From Dasyornis broadbenti (Eukaryota; Chordata; Aves; Passeriformes; Dasyornithidae): 64,000 bases of DNA. Positions 12,251-23,507 of this stretch are shown one piece after another. The translations under genes were made by a program, and so were the position numbers. The stretch covers positions 723,547 through 787,546 of the forward strand of contig VZRN01005389.1 of the NCBI GenBank assembly GCA_013397935.1, written 5' to 3'. The notes under the pieces are model-generated. The model made no database searches. It was given only the letters and a program-made list of their open reading frames with translations, and was not told the origin of the DNA. How positions within the stretch are numbered: position 1 is the first letter of the stretch; every line of letters begins with the position of its first letter.

Positions 12251-12827
12251 AGGGCCTGTGGAGAATGGCTCAAATGCTGCTGTGGATGAATTTTTTTTTT
12301 TTTATGCATTTTGGGTTTTTTTCTTTTGTAGTCACAGGGGCTGTTTTCTGTTTATTTTGCAAAACAAAAGCAATCCCCCCTCCCCAAACTGTCCCCCAAT
12401 CTCCTGTGCCACACGCACAGGCAAGGCAGGAGTGGTGTGCCAGCACCCTGTCATCCATCCAGACTTGGATGGGAAAACAGCTGGGAGACCTTTCCTGGTC
12501 CTTGTCCTCAGTGGGGATTTGTGGAAAGAGTGATTGACGTTATTTGATGGGATGTTTGCCCTCTCAATGCAGCAGGAAAGTTGAACAGGAATGTAAGAGT
12601 GTGATTTCACTGCGGTAGAAACTTGACCCTGGGATGAGCCGTGCCAGGGCTGCCCTGGCTGGTGCCGTGGCAGGAGCAGAGGCTCTCCCACCTCTCCGGG
12701 TGACATTCCCAGACAGCCAGAGCTCCTCCTGCAGATGCTGCTGTGCTCAACAACGCAACTACACAAACCCTTCCGATCCCATCTTCCTCCCGTTTCTTCC
12801 CAGAGAAAGAAATCTCCATTGCTCAAC

Positions 12828-13191
12828 AGAGGGGGATCAGGGGGAACCTTGTGGCTCTGCACAGCTCCTGACAGGAGGGGGCAGCCGGGGGGGGTGGTCG
12901 GGCTCTGCTGCCAGGGAACAGGGACAGGAGGAGAGGGAACGGCCTCAGGCTGGGCCGGGGGAGGATCAGGGTGGACATCAGCAGGAATTTCCTCATGGGA
13001 AGGTTGATTAAACAATGGCAGGGGCTGCCCAGGGTGGTGGTGGAGTCCCCAGCCCTGGAGGTGCCCAAGGAGCAGCTGAACGTGGCACTCAGTGCTCTGG
13101 GCTGGGTGAAAAGGTGGGGATTGGGCTCAGGTTGGACTTCATGATCTTGGAAGTCTTTATTAACCTTAATGATTTATGTTTCCATGATTCT
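12828..13191 (+). mobile_element. CR1 LINE 3' fragment (364 bp)
   Basis: This plus-strand copy starts in the segment 'TTGTGGCTCTGCACAGCTCC' plus 'TGACAGGAGGGGGCAGC', which it shares with the copy at 40395. It continues through 'GGAATTTCCTCATGG', 'CAGGGGCTGCCCAGGGTGG' and 'GGCACTCAGTGCTCTGGGCT', and ends with the CR1 3' tip 'GGTTGGACTTCATGATCTTGG' (given in part) and CCATGATTCT. It is 5'-truncated and without an intact open reading frame. Open frames crossing it are accidental. Confidence 0.92.
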
Positions 13192-15354
13192 ACCGAGAAG
13201 AATCTTTTGAATGCCCGCCATGGGGAGGAGCTGGAACATTATCCCTCTGAAGGCAACACCAGTAAGGATTTGGCTGTTTGGCACCACTTTGAGATAATTG
13301 TTTTCAAGGATCTGAATGTAGAAAATACTTTAAAAACAACTTTAGAATCAATAGGTCTTTTAATTTGCAACTTGCAGCTCACTTTGACAAATAACCTGGA
13401 AAGGGAGGATAAATAATGCAGCTTCAATTATATTTCTGTACAAAATTTGTCTTATTTTGTGTAGTGTACTGCTGAGCTAATTCAATTTTCTGCTGCCAGC
13501 CCATGCTTGTTTCCCGTTCACTTGTAATATATAACTTTATGAAGAGGGACTAAATCTTCCTACGTGAATGGCACTTTATCCTCGAACGTGAATGTTTCTG
13601 GAAAAGAAGAGAGAATAAACCAACAACAATACTCCTCATAAAGCTAAGAAAAGCCACACAGCTGAGTTATTTTTCAGCAGGGACAAATGATACACAATGG
13701 AGGAAAGCAGGTGGCAGCTGGAAAACATCCAGAAACCCCCAGAGGCTTCTGTTTTCACAGCTGGAAACCCAGACCTGATACCCCCTGCTTGAACACATGA
13801 TCCTTTGAATTCTCAAGCCAGGGGGGCTGGTGGAAGCTCACTCCCTGCTCTTCCTGCTGCCGCCCTTGAAGGATGCACTGAGATCTATGGTGTAGAAATG
13901 GTGGTTCCCTGCCCCAAAAGATGAAAATTTAAATTGGTTTTAGAGCCCGGGGATGGAAATTTCAAATTCTGTTTGTTTAAGCAAAAAGATCAAAGGTCAT
14001 TGCGGCATTCCAACGTGTCCAGAAGGTTATTGGAGCATGATACCCACTCAGCTGGGCTGGCACCACAAAACCTGTGCCTGTTTTAGTGGTGTCACTGTCT
14101 CTGCATCTGTGCTGGTGGTTGGCACAGCCCAGAGGTGAAATTTTCGTGTGGAGTGACATGGGACGTGTGGTAGCCATGCCCACAACCCTCTCTGTGCTGA
14201 GCAGGACACAGGCAGGGGAAACTCTCAAACTTTTACCCCATTGCACACTTACTGACACTTCCATAACTTTTGCATCCTGAAATCCACTCTGACGAGCTGC
14301 CATTGGAGCTCTTTCTGCTCCTATCCCAACACCTTTTAATTTCTTTCTCTCTACGTCGCTGCCTCTGGAGGGGGAAAACAAGCCACGAGCGCCCGTTTCA
14401 TGTCTAAAGACAAAATGTCAGTCAGCCTCTGCCTGCCCCTCCTCTCACACGATCCCAGTGTGACCGGCCTTGCTGCTGGGAGCGAGGAAAGAGAGAGAGG
14501 AGCCTGTTCAGCTAAAGGCTGGGAATTGTTTGCAGCAAACCGACAGATGTTTATGGTTCATGAGTACATTCCCAAAAGGACAGTGTTAGCAGCTTGAAAA
14601 AATGGGAGGGCGGAAAGATGGAGGAATTGATTTAACATCTGTGTTTTTCTTGAAAATGTGTTCTCTCAGGGATGTTGGGAGGCTGACATTTTCACAAGGC
14701 AGGAGTGGGGTTCACGGCTAATTGTGGTCCTGATGGTGAAACAGAGCAGAGGATCCAAGAAAGCTTTGGAGGCTGCAGCATCTCCTTCAAAGCTCCTCCA
14801 CCACCTGGAGTACTGACAATGAGAAAACACGGGCTCACTGCAACTTTGTCCTCTTGGCTCGTTTTGCACGTTGCTCAGAAAGTGGTGGCTTTGCAGCCTG
14901 TCCCTTGTCTCGGCCAACACACAGCCTGGAGGGAGCACCACTGCTCCAGAAATGATGCAGGAACAGAAATCCGCCCTCAGCTCCCGCCTTGTCCCTCTGC
15001 CTCTCTCCTCTGCCGACAGGCAGCCTCGCTGCTCTGCAGGCTCTCCCTCGCAACACTTTGTGTTACAGCTGTTTGATTATTGTTAAATTTTCTGTTAAAC
15101 TGGCGCTGCTGTCACACGGACACCACATAGCAGCGACTGCAGGAGTGGTGCAGAGCAACAAAGAAAGCCCAACAGCAATACCTCTGTCCGTGCCCCCACA
15201 AACTGGAGTTACGAGATCCACATTGCACTTCCCTGGGTTTTAAGCCTGCTTGGTGTTAATTTTAGCAGTGAAACTTCCTGTTTTTCAGCTGAAAATGCAG
15301 CTGATAACATGGTTAACAACTGTTGCTGTGTCCTCCCTCAGCGGGAGGCAGCAG

Positions 15355-15880
15355 CATCCCTGAGAGCGCTGCGGCTGCGCTGCCAGGTTTGTCTCACCGC
15401 TCCTCCCGAAATCGGGGCAGGTGCTGCTGGAGCCGTGGGCGCCACGGCCTTGCGCTCCCTGCTAGTCTGGCTGGGTTATTAGACAAAGTCTAGGGTATTT
15501 CGGCCACTGGCAATGTCAGTTTTTGCGTTCTGGATGAGCCTGTGGGCGCTCCCTGAGCCTCCATTGCTCGTGCCTGCTGTGGCTGTCAGAGAGCGCCAGG
15601 TGCTCCGGCCGCTCTGCTGCAAGGGGATGTTTCTGGGAGCGGGGAGATGAGTGTAGGCTGTGTGCTGAGGACAGACAAGAGCCTTCCCTCACTTAGCTGG
15701 TGCTTGGTGCTCTCTCCTTTGTCTGGTGGGTCGAGCTGGGGCTCCTCATGGAGCCTCCCCGGTGCGGATGGCCCGAGGTGATGCTCCAGCTCTGGTCCTC
15801 ACCGGGGCACTGGAGCTCTAAAGGCTTCTAAAACTGCTAAAGCTTCGGGGGATCCCCGCTCCGGACGTGCACGGAAAACC
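15355..15880. other. CpG-enriched patch (weak CpG-island candidate)
   Basis: By hand count, about 18 CpGs occur in the first 300 bp (15355-15660), which at the local base composition is near 0.6 of expectation. CpG density is similar around 15730-15880. The flanking DNA is CpG-poor. No transposon signature explains it and there is no long open frame. It may mark an unannotated promoter, a noncoding RNA start or an enhancer. Confidence 0.35.
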
Positions 15881-17011
15881 AGCAGCTGCAAGATCACTGG
15901 CACGTCTTCTCAAGCAGGCCCCAGAGGTGTGAAGCTGCACGCCCCAAAACTGGGTTTCAATGAACAGGGTGCAAAAGGGGAGCCACAGATCACCAGGACA
16001 CAGCAGTGTCAGAAATCCAGATTAGCCAAGAGCAGAATCAGCTGAAACGGTGGAGTTTTCCTTATTTTCAAAGTAATAAACTCTGTAATTAACCATAGCT
16101 TAATAAGTCATCAATCTTATGTTAAAAAAGGAATAATGAACTAATTAACTAGAATGAATTTCCCAGTGTAGACGATCAATGCCTTATCTTAATGCAGGGA
16201 TATCTCTGGAGGGGAAGGAGGGAGGTTGGAAACAATAAAGATACTAAATATTGAGACAGGGAATGATTTGTTTTGCCCCAAAAAAGGAAATAGGTTGAGA
16301 GACAAACTCCAGTGTTTGAAACCCAGGACACTTTCCCCCCCTGTTTTAATTCTTTGAGAAAATACAGACTAAGAGCTATCCTTAGGATTCTCTGAGTACC
16401 TATTTTATGTTTAAGACAAGAACCAAAAGGCTGGCAAACCTCCTTTAAATCTTAAATCACCCTCCTTCCCCTTCCCCAGGTTTAAAGAAATGTAAATTGT
16501 CATTCCAGAGGCAGTGCCTTCAAAAAGAGGGAGTTTGCATTTCTGTGAGATTTCGGAATGTGTCTTTCTAATCTTCCAGTCTCACACATATTTATTCCAG
16601 TGATTCCCTTTGCTTCCTCTTGTCAGACTGAAGTTAATTCAAGTCATTTTAGACTCCAAAAGTAAGTCTTTTCTTGTATGTTTAAAATACAGTTTGAACC
16701 TCTCCCAGTTCAATAGAGTCACTTGGGCTGTGAGCAACTTCTCAAGCAATTGCTGCTTCTTCCCTCCAGAATATTACACTCTCTGGTGCTCACAACAAAG
16801 CCATCACGAGTGTTAATATTGTTGTCATGGTGACTGACAGCTGCTGCAAACATGGCTGGTGTAAAGTTAAATTACTGCACTTTGGAAGCAGCGCAGAGCT
16901 TTGAACGTCGCTGGGGGATCTGTTACATCCTCCTGGGGAAAGCTGAGAGTTGAGAGGCTTCCCCCAATGCCATCACAAAAAGCCTTGCACGCGGCTATCT
17001 CCGAGTGAGGG

Positions 17012-17038
17012 ACATCTCATCTCATCTCGTCTCATCTC
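17012..17038. repeat. (CATCT)n short tandem repeat
   Basis: Five imperfect 5-bp units of CATCT, one reading CGTCT, occur in tandem. The array is short and degenerate. Confidence 0.8.
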
Positions 17039-17699
17039 CCGGGCTGAGCAGCCCCGAGTCACAGGGCAGGGAGCAAGGGGCTCCTCCAGCTCTGCTGCAC
17101 GGCAGCAACGGCCAAAGCGGAAGAGAAGAGCTCTGTTAGCAACAGTCAATCCATGAAGGGGGGAAAAAAAAAGCTCCACATTTGGCCCTGGTGTCCACAG
17201 CACAGCCCAGCTGAGCTCACAGGGCTGTGACCTTACCCGGTGAGCCGGAGGATGTGCAAACTCAGAGCTAACTGAGCTGGGCGTTCTCACTGAGCACAAA
17301 CATCTGAGGGCTCACTGGAAGCCAACATCTGTACCAGGACGCCTCTGCTTTGTTTATTCCCTCCTATTTCATGGTGATTTCACATTATCTTCCTGCTTCT
17401 TGCCCGTTGGCGTGGGGTGGGCTCCGCACAGCAGGCGCGTGACAGAGCAGCTCTGCAGGATGAGATTCCATGAGGAACACCACCTGGGCAGGTTTAAACT
17501 TCGCATCCAGGTCCTGGTCCTTCACCAAACCACCCGGTGAGGCCCACCAGAGCTGCTGGAGGAGTCCGTGCATCTGCCGACAGGTGAGCACATCTCGGCT
17601 CCCACCCTGTCTCCGAAGGGCTCCAAGGAATAAAACTCATGGTGGAAGCAGTAGGAGAATCAATCAAACAGATGGAAGTGTGGGAGTGGAGTTTGGGTT

Positions 17700-18240
17700 A
17701 AGAAAGGCCGATTCCAAACCTTGTTTTTAATTAAATTGGGGAAGTTTTTAACTGATAAAAACATCTTTAGTTGGACTTAATGGCATTTAACTGCTTTAAT
17801 TGGGATGTCTATATTTGGCGTTTGTAGACAGAAACAGATAATAAGGCAACAAAAACAGATCACAGGGGCTTAAAATCCTGGCATTTGCATAACCCAATTG
17901 TTCACATTATGAAACGGAAACCCTGTTATCAGCTTGCATAAAACAGCTTGTTTTGGTAGATTGCAAATACTGTGTTTAATTAACCAAGCTTCAGGGACAG
18001 TGAATCTTATTGTTACAAGATACCACTCTGTGGAAATAAAGGCATTTTCATTTAAATAAAACAAAAGGGGATGTTTATCAGGATGTTACTTAATTGTCAG
18101 CACTGCTAAAGAGTTTTGTCCCTGCTACAATTTATGAACTGGAATTGATCAGTGAAGCAGGGAACCAGACGCCTTTGTCCTGTTCAATTAAAGTTCTGTC
18201 ATCTTAAATCCCGGCATTAATGATGCCAGCAGACAAAAGG
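17700..18240. other. AT-rich block, candidate regulatory element
   Basis: This is dense in homeodomain and forkhead-type motifs: TTTAATTAAATT near 17727, GCTTTAATTGGG near 17793, TGTTTAATTAACC near 17972, and GGCATTAATGATGCC (5-bp arms) near 18212. It is single-copy with no repeat signature. Its length and composition fit a vertebrate developmental enhancer, which is inference only. Confidence 0.35.
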
Positions 18241-19633
18241 AAAGGGGGGAAAAACATCTGCAAGTGCCTTGGAAATCCTGGGTTGTGAATGAAACCCAAT
18301 TTTACCCAATTAGCCCTCTCAAAGCATCTCAACCTCGATATAATTTACCTCTGGCTCTTCCAGAATGTTCATTCCAATACCACTGAGGTCCCATCAGGTT
18401 CCCCACCAAAGGGCAGAGGAGAAAGCTGGGCAGGTATGAGGGCATTTTCCACTGACAGGTTCTTTGCCACCTCCTCCCTCAGCATTCAAGCAGGAGATCC
18501 TTATCTGAAATCCAGGAGCTGCCCACAGAGTGAGATGGAAAATAACTGAACTGCCGTGAAGGGAATGATTAGGTTTTCCTTGCAGAAAACACTGCTGGGA
18601 ATGGAAACCATTTGTTTTGAGCTTAAGGCATGATAAAAACTAAACATTTCTCTATCTAGATGTATATTCACATTTCCAGTATGTCAGAAATCATTTTTCA
18701 TTAGGGGGGAAAAAACTACCCAGGCATCTCCAGAAATGTTTTTTTGCTGCGCTGCAGCTTCCCTGGGAACCTGCCTGAGGCGGCACCTGGATTTGGCTGT
18801 GCCACACTGGCATGGCAGGAGCATCCCCCATTCTGGGAGCGTGCCAAGCTCTGGGAAAAGCAAAAGGGAAGGGAAAAGGATGCTGAGTACACAGAGGACA
18901 GTCCTGGCCACGTTAACACTAATGCAAAGTACAAACCACAGGATGTTTCTCTGAAATATGTAATTGTATTTGAAAGGACACAGAAGCTGCAGTTGCTGTG
19001 CTGCTTCCAGCAACAAATGCATTCCGTGGCCTGAAACAAAATCTTATTTATATGCTGTGTTTTCCTGTGATTGCTTAAATATGCTTATCATGCTGGTCTT
19101 GCTGTGCAACACCACTGAATTCCTTCTGTTCCATCATGACCATGTGCAACATCTGATTTCTGACCACAGCCAGCCCCCACAAATACCTGGAGGCAGCGGG
19201 GAGAGTCTGCCAGGGAGTTCAGGCTGGCCAGAAGCTGCTGGTGAACCCAGTAAAGCAAAGAATCAAAGAAATGTGCTGGAGTAATTGGAAGGGAGAGCAG
19301 ATGCTGCTGGCAATAAAAGCCTCTGTGAAACCCAGCTGAGAAGCCAACTGTGAGACCCACAGAGGCAAATTTCCCTGTGGTAGGACAAAAGAGACCCGGC
19401 AAGTGAATAGCGGAAAAATCTATCGCAAGGTGCCCATTATCAGGCAGCAGCGAAGCTGCAAAAAGTGGCAAATTGGATTTGAGGAGGGATGGGAAGCAGG
19501 CACCCTGCGGACACAATTACAGAGCCAGCTCAGGAATTGCAGGGTGTGTAAATGCAGGAGCAGCAGATGGGAGAGGTCTGAGGATGCACTGGAAGCCATC
19601 TCCCCACATGTGCTGAGGGAATGCCCAGCTGCC

Positions 19634-19660
19634 TGCTCCTGCTCCTGCTCCTGCTCCTGT
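19634..19660. repeat. (TGCTCC)4 hexanucleotide repeat
   Basis: Four tandem near-perfect TGCTCC units occur here. They translate as low-complexity Cys-Ser or Leu-Leu stretches in accidental open frames on both strands. Confidence 0.85.
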
Positions 19661-21079
19661 CCCTCCGCGCTGCCCAGTGCCACCAGCTCCTGCCTCGGCT
19701 CTGCCGCACCCTCTGTACCCAGCTGCTGGCAAAGGTCACCTGCCCTAAGCCGTGGAGGTGCCCAGCAGAAGGGCATGAGCCACCAACACCCAGCTGAGAT
19801 CCGGCCCTGCACAGCCTTGCCCTACCCAGGCCCTGGAACCTCCCAGGAAAACTTCCCAGCAGCCAGACGGCTCTCGGAAAAGGTGAACCTGGTGCTTGAA
19901 AGGCACCAAATCCTTTAATCCCTGCAGCCACTTTAACCCTTGGCCTCCAGAGCCTCGCTGAAGGATCTGAAAGCTTGCTGAAATCCCAGAGTATCACAAG
20001 GATCATTGTACATCCTTAAATAAACCTCCTTTCTTTAGCTCTCTCCCTTTGTGGGGATTTATGCTCCGAGAGGCACAGCTGCTCCTGGGGAAACGGCTTG
20101 AGGTTCCAAACCCCCTCCTGGTTTTCACTTCTTGCCTCTCGAGGGTTAACAGTCCTCGGGAGAGCAGAGCAGCCTGTCTATCCACTTTGGTAATTGAAAT
20201 CAATTTCTCTGCCTTATCTGTAGGAAACCTATATAGTCAAGACACTAATCTGCTGGCTCTGGCATCTTTTAAATGAAAACCTATTTTTAAAAAAGAAAAA
20301 GGTCCTTTCCCTGCCTGCTGGTGCTCCTTCGTTCAGTTTCTGAGGGTGAGGACAGACAAAACTCCAGGCCCTGGACTTATTTTGGGAGCTCACATGCTGG
20401 CCAAGGGGACATCGAGTGGGAGAAGGGATGCCAGGAGCAGCTGAGAGGGGATTTTGGCAGGATTTCTCCCTGCTGCAGCTCCTTGGTGTGCCCTGCAGTT
20501 ACTCCCAGGCTCTGTTCCTGACCCCTGTAGACAGCAGGCTACTGAGGAGGGCTCACAAAACCAGGATGCTGCAGGGATGAAGGAGCTGAGCCCCCCCAGC
20601 CCGCTCTGATGGGATCAGTGCCTTCCTTCACACACCTTGCCAATCACCAGTTACCCAAAACCAATCCTGCAGAGAAAGAGCAGCCCCAAACCGTGTTCTC
20701 TCCTAATCCTGGTCATTAGGAGTCCGGCCAAGCCAATAGATTTCTATTTTGCAGTCAATCAGGCTTGAAATCCCTGTAGTTTTGATTGTAATTGCACAGA
20801 TCAAGTAATCAATAGAGAATCGCACCTTCCTGAGCCTAAAATAGAGTAGTGAGAACCCAGGAGCAGCCTCAGAGCAGAGATTGAGGGACAAAGCACAGAA
20901 CTGATGGTCAGACCAGAGACCGAGGCTCCCACATGAAGCAGAGACAGAAAGGACCTGAATTATTACTGACCCAAGAGTCCTACAAGTGCTTCTGCCCACT
21001 GACCCAATCCATGGCCCTTCCCAAACAGAAGGCAGGAGGCACCAGCACCATTCTCTAGTGAGAAATATGCATTTACCGA

Positions 21080-21640
21080 AAGTTAACAATTTGTAGGTTC
21101 CTTCAAACTAAGTGCACTTTTTGAGCAAGACAATATAATTAAATGAGGCACATTAATACCATGAGATAAGCATCACTGACCACATTTATGACAATATTAA
21201 AGGAATTCGCAGAGAAAAGGGACTTATACCCTATAAATCAAAGCATTTTGGTGCATAAAATTTGGGAACACGAGTCTATGAATTGTAATAGAGCATGACG
21301 GAGTCTCATCAGCAGAAGTAAATATTAAGCCCCCGATGACAAACAGACACACAAATCCTATCTGAATGTTTTTTCAATTTAAAGCAGCTCCCTGATTCTT
21401 ATTCTCTTAATTGAGGTAATTTGCTTTAAGTGTCCCTTGCAGCTGAGAAATTACAATTGCCCTTTTAATATTCTGCTAATACAAACTGCATTTTCCCCAT
21501 CTGATGCTAATCCTCATGTTCCTCTGAGAAGGAATCCTCTTTGGGTGAAAAAAGCTTGATAAGAGGCCAACATGCACATCAGAAAATGAAAAGTCTGACA
21601 GTGATTTGACTGCATAAGGGTAGAGGAGGGAACGGCCATT
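21080..21640. other. AT-rich block, candidate regulatory element
   Basis: This single-copy AT-rich block contains TATAATTAAATGAGGC near 21135, ATTGAGGTAATTTGC near 21410 and several TTAATATTCTGCTAATAC-type homeodomain cores. It has no transposon signature. It is a candidate conserved noncoding element by composition only. Confidence 0.33.
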
Positions 21641-22116
21641 TCCCTGGCCTGGCTTCCCCAGCCAGTTATCCATTATGGGAAATTGCCATTATATTCCTTT
21701 CAGCTCCCTGAGAAGTCAATAGAACATAATGAAGTTATCACAAGATGCAGCTTCCTGAGCTAATTTGGTGATGGCAATATAAACCAGCTCTGGGTAAAGG
21801 CTGGGAAGAGCTTTGTTTGCAGAAGGGAACATGAGAATAGTTGGGGTTATAGAGGACAGGTAGGAGTTTCTTCCATCCTCCTCGCCCTTTCAGACAAGGC
21901 TTTTTTTTCTAAAATGTCAAAAAAGTTTCAATACTCAATGTCACAGCAACAGGAATCGGAAAGATCAATGCAGCTACAAGCTGCTCATGCCTCTGTCCAT
22001 TCAGTGCGTCAAACAAAAGCTTGTTCCACTTCTCCAGGTGCAATTCCATCGGGTTTTCCAGGAAAGCCCAATACACACATGTTCTTTTTGTCAGCAGGAG
22101 TAACACCCAAAGAATA

Positions 22117-22216
22117 AGAATCACAGGATGGTTTGGGTTGGAAGGGACCTGAAAGCTCCTCTCGTTCCAACGTCCCTTCCCTGGGCAGGGACACCTTCCT
22201 CTAGACCAGGGTGCTG
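22117..22216 (-). mobile_element. CR1 LINE 3' tip (100 bp)
   Basis: The sequence reads 'AGAATCACAGGATGGTTTGG' followed by 'GTTGGAAGGGACCTGAAAGC', then the CTGGGCAGGGACACCTTCC block. It is the reverse complement of a CR1 3' end, truncated to about 100 bp, and falls in the same group as the copies at 39604, 55122 and 61932. Confidence 0.9.
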
Positions 22217-22918
22217 AGTGCTGTGCTCATCATCCAATAACCCCTCTGAGGCACAGCTCAGCTGATTTTCCTCCAGCTCTGTAGACAAATGATGCACGAG
22301 AGGTCCTGGAAGGATGCAGGCACAGCGCCTGTTACTCAGCAATTGCTGAGAACTGAGTCTGCAATGACCTAGAAACCCTCCTGCACGCAGCTCGCTGTGT
22401 TTGACGGTGGAAACGCCGTTGGTGCTGATTACAGACTCCATCCTGAACACAGGGCATATTTCTGGCTTCGTGGCGAACAACCACCACAACCCCATTTCGG
22501 CTGCAGATCTCCTGCCTTCTGCTCACCTGGGGCCAGGCACAGCCCTCCCAACAGCCCAGGTCCTGGTCCAACGCAGCTGGAGCTGCCACTGCCCAAGCCA
22601 CCCTTTGTAGCCACACGATTTTGGCAGCCATTTACCAACCCAGCTGAGGAACGAGAGGTGCCTTGGGGCCGCGTTAATCGATTTATTCTGCTCCTTGTAG
22701 GAATATTTATCCTGGCGACTGGTTTTTGAGTTGCAGTAGTTGCTCTGTTAATCTGCAGCGTGTCAAACGGAGCAGGGGCTCATTGTGAGAGGGAACACCG
22801 GGGGAGCATTGCACACACATTTTGGGGAACGTGGCATTGAGGAATGCCCCCACGGCCGTTTGTCACTGCATTCACACACCATCAATGGCTCACTAAAGGA
22901 GGGGCTACGAAACACCCA
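22217..22918. other. Single-copy noncoding DNA between CR1 and LTR
   Basis: Mixed-composition sequence with overlapping open frames on both strands and no recognisable domain. No repeat or RNA feature was seen. The last six bases, 22913-22918 (CACCCA), are the left copy of the LTR target duplication. Confidence 0.6.
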
Positions 22919-23507
22919 TGTTGCCTTTTCGGCTGGTAAAAAATATGAGGCAGACACAACAGTAGCAGGGAAAAGGGTGTTTACTTTGGTTTTAATAGGA
23001 TCCTAGGAGCAAGGCCTGCCGCAGATGGAAGTACGGCGGAAAGCACCCGGGCGTCCTGTGCATCCGAGCGCAGCAAGCACGAGCACGAGCACCCCAAGCA
23101 CCCTGAGTATACCATTTTTATGGGTTTCACAAATTAGCATATCTATCTAAAATCCCCCAATACAGATGAAGTAACTGTCCCCCTACTCTAGTTACCCCCT
23201 CCCCGCAAATGAAATTCCAGTCCAGTTTACAAAATATGTTCCAGAGAAAGAGGCCTATCCAAGGCTGGAGCCTGTAGTTCAGAGATAGCGTAGAGCTGTT
23301 GACGTTTTACTGTGTATTTTTCCTCTTCTGGCTTTGTAGGACCCCCAAACTAAGCTAAATATCAGACTACGAGAATTATAGGTATGTGGGACTAGGGTGT
23401 ACAGGGTACAAGGGATGTATGTGAAGGGCACAAGGAAAGTGAAAGGGTTTAAAATGTATTAAGGGTATAAAAAGGGGTTTTTAAAGGTTTTTAAAAATCA
23501 TCGGGCA
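22919..23507 (-). mobile_element. Solo LTR of an endogenous retrovirus (589 bp)
   Basis: On the minus strand the element begins TGCCCGATG and ends GGCAACA, the canonical TG...CA termini with a short TGCC/GGCA inverted match. A CATAAAAATGG TATA-like box lies near 23120 and an ATTAAA polyadenylation-type signal near 22995, both on the minus strand, so the U3-R-U5 order is intact. CACCCA occurs directly outside both ends (22913-22918 and 23509-23514), with one extra base on the right. A 6-bp duplication points to an ERVK-like (class II) integrase. No internal retroviral genes are next to it. Confidence 0.85.

Larger units (their letters stand above)
9911..12827. other. Single-copy noncoding DNA, no gene seen
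   Basis: The first 500 bp (9925-10400) are strongly AT-rich and listed separately. The rest is mixed composition, with a poly-T run near 12291-12303 and a small hairpin beside a TATATAAG motif at 12210-12250. No transposon or exon is recognised. A 227-codon minus-strand open frame (12332-13015) runs into the neighbouring CR1 and is not a gene. Confidence 0.6.
13192..22116. other. Single-copy noncoding DNA, no gene seen
   Basis: About 8.9 kb contain no recognisable transposon. Separately listed items are a CpG-enriched patch (15355-15880), a (CATCT)n stretch (17012-17038), a (TGCTCC)n stretch (19634-19660) and AT-rich blocks (17700-18240, 21080-21640). The interval 15244-16609 has no open frame longer than about 60 codons. 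The 171-codon frame at 19403-19918 lies over the TGCTCC repeat and has a low-complexity translation. No exon is supported. Confidence 0.6.

Noticed and set aside
12332..13015. 227-codon minus-strand open frame
   Set aside because: About 190 bp of it is antisense CR1 sequence and the rest is low-complexity Pro/Gln-rich translation.
19403..19918. 171-codon plus-strand open frame with Cys-Ser repeats
   Set aside because: The Cys-Ser run is the translation of a TGCTCC microsatellite, and the minus strand is also open.
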